Source: an uncultured Bacilli bacterium (GTDB taxonomy: Bacteria > Bacillota_I > Bacilli_A > RF39 > UBA660). Taken from it: DNA of 64,000 nucleotides. The notes under the pieces were generated by a model, which saw only the letters and a list, made by a program, of their open reading frames with translations, did no database searches and was not told the origin of the DNA. Each line of letters opens with the position of its first letter. Positions within the stretch are counted from its first letter, which is position 1. Where the stretch lies: assembly GCA_944359725.1 (NCBI GenBank), contig CALVSY010000003.1:16499-80498 (forward strand), read 5' to 3'. The position numbers and the translations under genes are program-made. Below, piece by piece: positions 60,178 through 64,000 of the stretch.

Positions 60178-62304
60178 ATGAAAAGAGAATTATTAAATAA
60201 AAACAAAATGCAAGTGGCAAAAGTTTTTACTTTGATAATTTTTCTTTTTTTATTTGTATTTATTTTAAGATTAGGATATCTTTGTTTAACCGGGAAAGTA
60301 GATGGAATAGACTTACAAAGTTTTGCCGATGAAAGAAACACCAAAAGAGAAACGTTATACTCACTTAGAGGAACTATTTATGATGCAAACGAAGAGGTGC
60401 TTGCACAAACCATTAATTCATACACTTTAATCGCGTATTTAGATTCTTCAAGAAGTGAAGGATATGAAACTCCTCAGCACGTTGTAGATAAAGAACTTAC
60501 CGCAGAAAAGTTATCAACCGTAATTGATTTATCAAAAGATGAAATTTTAAACATATTAAACAAAGATGCTTACCAAGTAGAATTTGGTTCTGCTGGTCGT
60601 GGTCTTACCGAACTTCAAAAAGAGTCTATAGAAAACCTAGGACTATATGGTATTGATTTTATAACAACACACAGAAGGTATTATCCTAATAATTCATTTT
60701 TATCATATGTTATAGGTTATACGAAGACTGATGATGAAGGTAACATGACAGGTGAGATGGGAATTGAAAAAGAATATAATGATGCTTTAACTGGTACAAA
60801 TGGTTTTGTTGAGTATCAGAAGGATTTAAATGGTTATAAATTTCCAAATTCAAACGAGATAAGAAAAGAAAAAGTAGATGGTAATGATGTTTACTTAACA
60901 ATTGATTCAAACGTGCAGATGTCACTTGAGACGGTTGTTTCAACTGCGGTAGAACAATCTAAGTCAGATTGGATGATCGCGGTTGCACTAGATGCTAAAA
61001 CAGGTAAAATCCTAGGAAGTGCAACGTCTCCTACTTTTGATCCTAACACAAAAGAAATAGAAAATTATCTAAACCCACTTGTTTCATATACATATGAGCC
61101 AGGTTCTGTTATGAAAACTTATAGTTTTATGGCAGCATTTGAAAATAATCCGGATTTTGACCCTGCTACGGCTACTTGTTTAACCGGTCCATACACGATT
61201 GGTGAAGATACCGTAAGTGACTGGAATGATACCGGTTGGGGAGAAATCACTTATCAAAGAGGATACACTTTATCTTCTAATACTTGTGTTGCAAACTTAG
61301 TTAAAAATTATTTATCAAGACAAGAGTTAATGGAATATTATAAGAAACTTGGTTTTGGTTCATCTACGGGCATTGATTTGCCTAATGAATATACCGGTAA
61401 GGTAGATTTTAGGTATGATGTTGAAGTTGTAAACGCTGCTTTTGGACAAGGTATGACATCAACTCCAATTCAGCAAGTAAAAGCCTTAACAGCAATCGCA
61501 AATAACGGTGTTTTACTTACTCCTTACATAGTTGAAAAAACGGTTAATAAAAGTACTGGTGAGGTAACTTATAAGGCTGAGGTAAAAGAAGGTGAAAGAG
61601 TAGTATCTTCTAGTACGGTAGAAAAAATAAAAGAACTTATGTATCAGGTTGTTAACGGTAATCAGGCAGATACAACTGGATATCGTTACCGTATGGACGG
61701 ATATGATCTTATAGGCAAAACTGGAACCGCACAAATAGCAAATCCAAAAACAGGTAAATATTATACCGGATCAACGGATTACGTATATTCATTTGCAGGA
61801 ATGTATCCAAAAGATGATCCAGAAGTAATTATTTATGTAGCAATGCAAAGAGGTTATAATTATTCTACCGTTTTATCTGAGGCTGTTAAAACAATTGTTA
61901 AAGACACTGCAAAATACCTAGAGGTTTTTGAAGAAACACCAGAGTTAAATAAAGAAGTTACCGAATATAAAATAGATAATTTTAAAAACAAACAAGTTGA
62001 AGAAGTAAAACAAACCTTAAATAATTTATCAGCAACTTACGTTGTTTTTGGAAATGGTACTAAAGTAACTGATCAGTATCCATCTAAAAACACAACAATT
62101 AGTACAAAAGATAAAGTGTTTATTTTTACCAATGACGATGTGATAACAATGCCTGATTTAACTAATTACTCTGTTAAGGATGCTATTGTTGTACTTCAAA
62201 AACTCAATATAAAATACACAAATAACGCAACTGGTTACGTACAAACTCAAAGTATTAAAGCAGGAACCGTTATTACGGATGGTATGGAAGTAGTACTTAA
62301 TTAA
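60178..62304 (+). CDS. Class B penicillin-binding protein (PBP2B/SpoVD-type) with PASTA domains
   Basis: 708 residues: membrane anchor (about 14-36), PBP dimerisation domain (55-220), transpeptidase with S310-V-M-K, SSN (about 376-378) and KTG (about 514-516), then two C-terminal PASTA modules (about 600-708; MPDLTNYSVKDAIVVLQKLN). Cross-links septal peptidoglycan. The PASTA end is typical of PBP2B and of sporulation SpoVD. Directly after ftsL. Confidence 0.95.
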   Translation: MKRELLNKNKMQVAKVFTLIIFLFLFVFILRLGYLCLTGKVDGIDLQSFADERNTKRETLYSLRGTIYDANEEVLAQTINSYTLIAYLDSSRSEGYETPQHVVDKELTAEKLSTVIDLSKDEILNILNKDAYQVEFGSAGRGLTELQKESIENLGLYGIDFITTHRRYYPNNSFLSYVIGYTKTDDEGNMTGEMGIEKEYNDALTGTNGFVEYQKDLNGYKFPNSNEIRKEKVDGNDVYLTIDSNVQMSLETVVSTAVEQSKSDWMIAVALDAKTGKILGSATSPTFDPNTKEIENYLNPLVSYTYEPGSVMKTYSFMAAFENNPDFDPATATCLTGPYTIGEDTVSDWNDTGWGEITYQRGYTLSSNTCVANLVKNYLSRQELMEYYKKLGFGSSTGIDLPNEYTGKVDFRYDVEVVNAAFGQGMTSTPIQQVKALTAIANNGVLLTPYIVEKTVNKSTGEVTYKAEVKEGERVVSSSTVEKIKELMYQVVNGNQADTTGYRYRMDGYDLIGKTGTAQIANPKTGKYYTGSTDYVYSFAGMYPKDDPEVIIYVAMQRGYNYSTVLSEAVKTIVKDTAKYLEVFEETPELNKEVTEYKIDNFKNKQVEEVKQTLNNLSATYVVFGNGTKVTDQYPSKNTTISTKDKVFIFTNDDVITMPDLTNYSVKDAIVVLQKLNIKYTNNATGYVQTQSIKAGTVITDGMEVVLN

Positions 62305-62329
62305 GATTAGAGCTTTTCTAATCTTTTTT
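62305..62329 (+). terminator. mra-pbp operon terminator
   Basis: GATTAGA, loop GCTTT, TCTAATC, six T. Confidence 0.9.
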
Positions 62330-62413
62330 GTTTTCTTAAATAACCATTGATTTTAGAAGCGTTTTTTGTTATTATTTGAAATACATTCTATTTTTTTAAG
62401 GGGGAAAATAAAA

Positions 62414-63862
62414 ATGAATGATTCTTTGGAAATGAAAAATGTTAACGTTATAGATGATAAGACAAAAAAATATATTAAAAACGAGCTTGAAAATGAACGC
62501 TTTGATATCATTGATGATTTTGTAAATAATAATGATGCGGATAACAAAAACATATTTTTTTACAGGATTAGTAGTTTTATTGAATCTTTAAATTTAAGTG
62601 ATATTTTTCCTATTATAAATCATTTGTTAAATAATAAAAAAGTACTTGGTTTTTTAAGTCTATACGTAAAAGAAAAAACGGTTAGTTTAGTAAACGTAAG
62701 AAAAGATTATCAAACGGATGAACTAATTATAATGCTTAAAATGTATTGTGATATGAATAATATACGATTTATCGACGGCTATTTTGAATCATTAGATAGT
62801 ATAAAATCATGTGATGATATATTAAAAGTATATCTTAATGATATTAAAAAAGAAAAACCACTTACTTTTGAAGAAGAAAAAGAACTTTTTAAAATGTATA
62901 AGAATGGTGATGAAAAAGCTAAAGAAAAGATCATATTATCAAACTTGAAATTAGTTGTATCACTAGCAAAAAAGTATACTAAAAGAGGCATACCATTTAT
63001 AGATTTAATTCAAGAAGGAAACATTGGGTTAATAAGGGCCGTAGAAAAGTTTGATCCTAGTAAAAATTGTAGTCTTTCTACATATGCTTATTATTGGATA
63101 AAACAAGCAATAACAAGATATGTATCAAACTCATCAAAAACCATTAGAGTACCAGTTTCTGTTTTTGATCAAATAAATAAAGTAAAAAAAGAACAAGCTA
63201 TATTTTTTAGTTCAAATGGAAGAATGCCAACAAAAGAAGAATTATCAAAAATTTTAAATATGACTGTGGAAGAAGTAGAGGATTTATTAACGGTTATGTT
63301 TAAGAATAACTTAGAAAGTCTTGATGGTCAAGTAACTTTAGATTCAGATAGTAATTTATTAATTGATTTTATTGTAGATGATATTGAAGGACCAGAGGAA
63401 GTAACTATTGAAAATCAACATAGCATTTATATTAAATCGTTAGTTGATAAGTCTAATTTATCTCCTAGGGAAATCGATATTATTTACTTAAGATTTGGCC
63501 TTGGAACTGGAATGCAACATACATTAGATGAAATCGGAAAAAAATATGGATTTTCAAGACAAAGAGCAGACCAAATTTTAAAAAAGGCCTTAGCTAAAAT
63601 TAAAACCGCAATTGAAGTAAAAGAAGGAAAAGTAAAACCAGTAGATATAAATAATTCGGTATTATTAGAATTTGAAGAGTGTAATGACTTAAACAAGTTT
63701 GATCCTAGTAGAATAAAACCAAAGTTTAAAGATGACGGTAAATCAATGGGAACTTGGTTTATAGATAACATGCCAGTTATATTACAAAGTGATGATAAAA
63801 AATACGAAACAATTAAAAAGCAATATAGACAATATAAAAGTATGAATAATAAAAACATATAA
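62414..63862 (+). CDS. Sigma-70 family RNA polymerase sigma factor, unusual N- and C-extensions
   Basis: 482 residues from ATG 62414 (AAGGGGG upstream). Region 1.2 ([20 protein letters not shown]), region 2 ([53 protein letters not shown]), region 3 ([17 protein letters not shown]) and region 4 ([36 protein letters not shown]) are complete. About 140 residues before region 1.2 and 80 after region 4 match no sigma domain. It is either an RpoD paralog or a specialised factor; here it follows the division cluster. Confidence 0.9.
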   Translation: MNDSLEMKNVNVIDDKTKKYIKNELENERFDIIDDFVNNNDADNKNIFFYRISSFIESLNLSDIFPIINHLLNNKKVLGFLSLYVKEKTVSLVNVRKDYQTDELIIMLKMYCDMNNIRFIDGYFESLDSIKSCDDILKVYLNDIKKEKPLTFEEEKELFKMYKNGDEKAKEKIILSNLKLVVSLAKKYTKRGIPFIDLIQEGNIGLIRAVEKFDPSKNCSLSTYAYYWIKQAITRYVSNSSKTIRVPVSVFDQINKVKKEQAIFFSSNGRMPTKEELSKILNMTVEEVEDLLTVMFKNNLESLDGQVTLDSDSNLLIDFIVDDIEGPEEVTIENQHSIYIKSLVDKSNLSPREIDIIYLRFGLGTGMQHTLDEIGKKYGFSRQRADQILKKALAKIKTAIEVKEGKVKPVDINNSVLLEFEECNDLNKFDPSRIKPKFKDDGKSMGTWFIDNMPVILQSDDKKYETIKKQYRQYKSMNNKNI

Positions 63863-63887
63863 GTTTGAAATGCTTATATGTTTTTTT
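63854..63887 (+). terminator. terminator of the sigma factor gene
   Basis: AACATATAAG, loop TTTGAAATG, CTTATATGTT, then five T; overlaps the stop. Confidence 0.9.
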
Positions 63888-63888
63888 A

Positions 63889-64000
63889 ATAGATTCGCAA
63901 AACAAAAAAATTACTAATCTATATTGGGAGTTAAGTCAAGATATTAGACAAAGGAAGAAGGGGGATATTATTAAAATACTGGAATTCAAACTGAATAGGA
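63889..64000 (+). pseudogene. possible 5'-truncated YhcG/DUF1016-like fragment at window edge
   Basis: An open frame without a start codon reads NKKITNLYWELSQDIRQRKK, resembling the N-terminal LYWEIG block of DUF1016/YhcG nucleases. It begins right after the terminator and runs off the window. No Shine-Dalgarno or ATG is present, so if real it is a remnant. Confidence 0.25.

Noticed and set aside
1..64000. CRISPR arrays, rRNA genes and replication origin
   Set aside because: No regularly spaced repeat arrays, no 16S/23S/5S-like stretches and no clustered DnaA boxes next to dnaA/dnaN were seen.
1..64000. TGA read as tryptophan (Mycoplasma/Spiroplasma code)
   Set aside because: Long conserved frames such as polA, tex and pflB use TGG for Trp and contain no in-frame TGA; TGA serves as stop for the 41411 gene.

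Overview
The window is AT-rich, low-GC Gram-positive (Bacillota) chromosome. Evidence: strong Shine-Dalgarno sites (AAGGAG/AGGAGG), TTG/GTG starts, -10 boxes often preceded by TGn, a T-box leader for pheST, the mraZ-rsmH-ftsL-pbp cluster, and spore genes (an SspI-like small acid-soluble spore protein and CotJ coat proteins). Together these suggest an endospore-forming or recently spore-forming anaerobe (pyruvate formate-lyase, radical-SAM activase) of the uncultured gut Bacilli/Erysipelotrichales-like kind. The exact taxon cannot be fixed from the sequence. TGA is not read as Trp, because long frames use TGG only.

Layout. 0-7 kb: translation block (rpsB end, tsf, frr, T-box-pheS-pheT) with envelope proteins; pyrH is absent from its usual place between tsf and frr. 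7-12.7 kb: sspI, an Asn-rich membrane protein, polA-mutM. 12.8-18.4 kb: a tRNA Ile2/Met-Leu pair, an orphan MvaI/BcnI-type restriction enzyme, a transglutaminase-fold protein, a Ttd14-like ATPase, LysR, then tRNA-Val and tRNA-Lys. 18.5-30 kb: housekeeping (tex, DHH phosphoesterase, PadR/DUF1700, ppa, MBL hydrolase, nadK, mnmA, rhomboid, glycosylase). The mnmA-rhomboid gap hides a complete type I toxin-antitoxin-like locus. 30-38 kb: a decaying accessory region (frameshifted MFS, radical-SAM remnant, XRE regulator, membrane proteins, an Abi_2/AbiF-type HEPN protein followed by a small structured RNA, a truncated ORF) ending at tRNA-Gly. 38-50 kb: cotJ operon, archaeal-type proS, murF, pflBA, FtsX-type ABC transporter. 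50-57 kb: HerA-like ATPase, an IS1182-type element itself interrupted by a 100-bp palindromic insertion, trmL, and two phage-antirepressor-like proteins (ORF6N+PLD-like, RhuM+Doc). 57-64 kb: ZnuA-like lipoprotein and yidD, then mraZ-rsmH-ftsL-pbp and an unusual sigma-70 factor.

The two most interesting systems are the 28.5-28.8 kb locus (30-residue hydrophobic peptide, sense and convergent antisense promoters, antisense terminator, direct repeats, 5'-3' mRNA closure) and the Abi_2 gene with its own downstream two-hairpin RNA. Both are predicted from sequence alone and rest on motifs, spacing and base pairing visible here.
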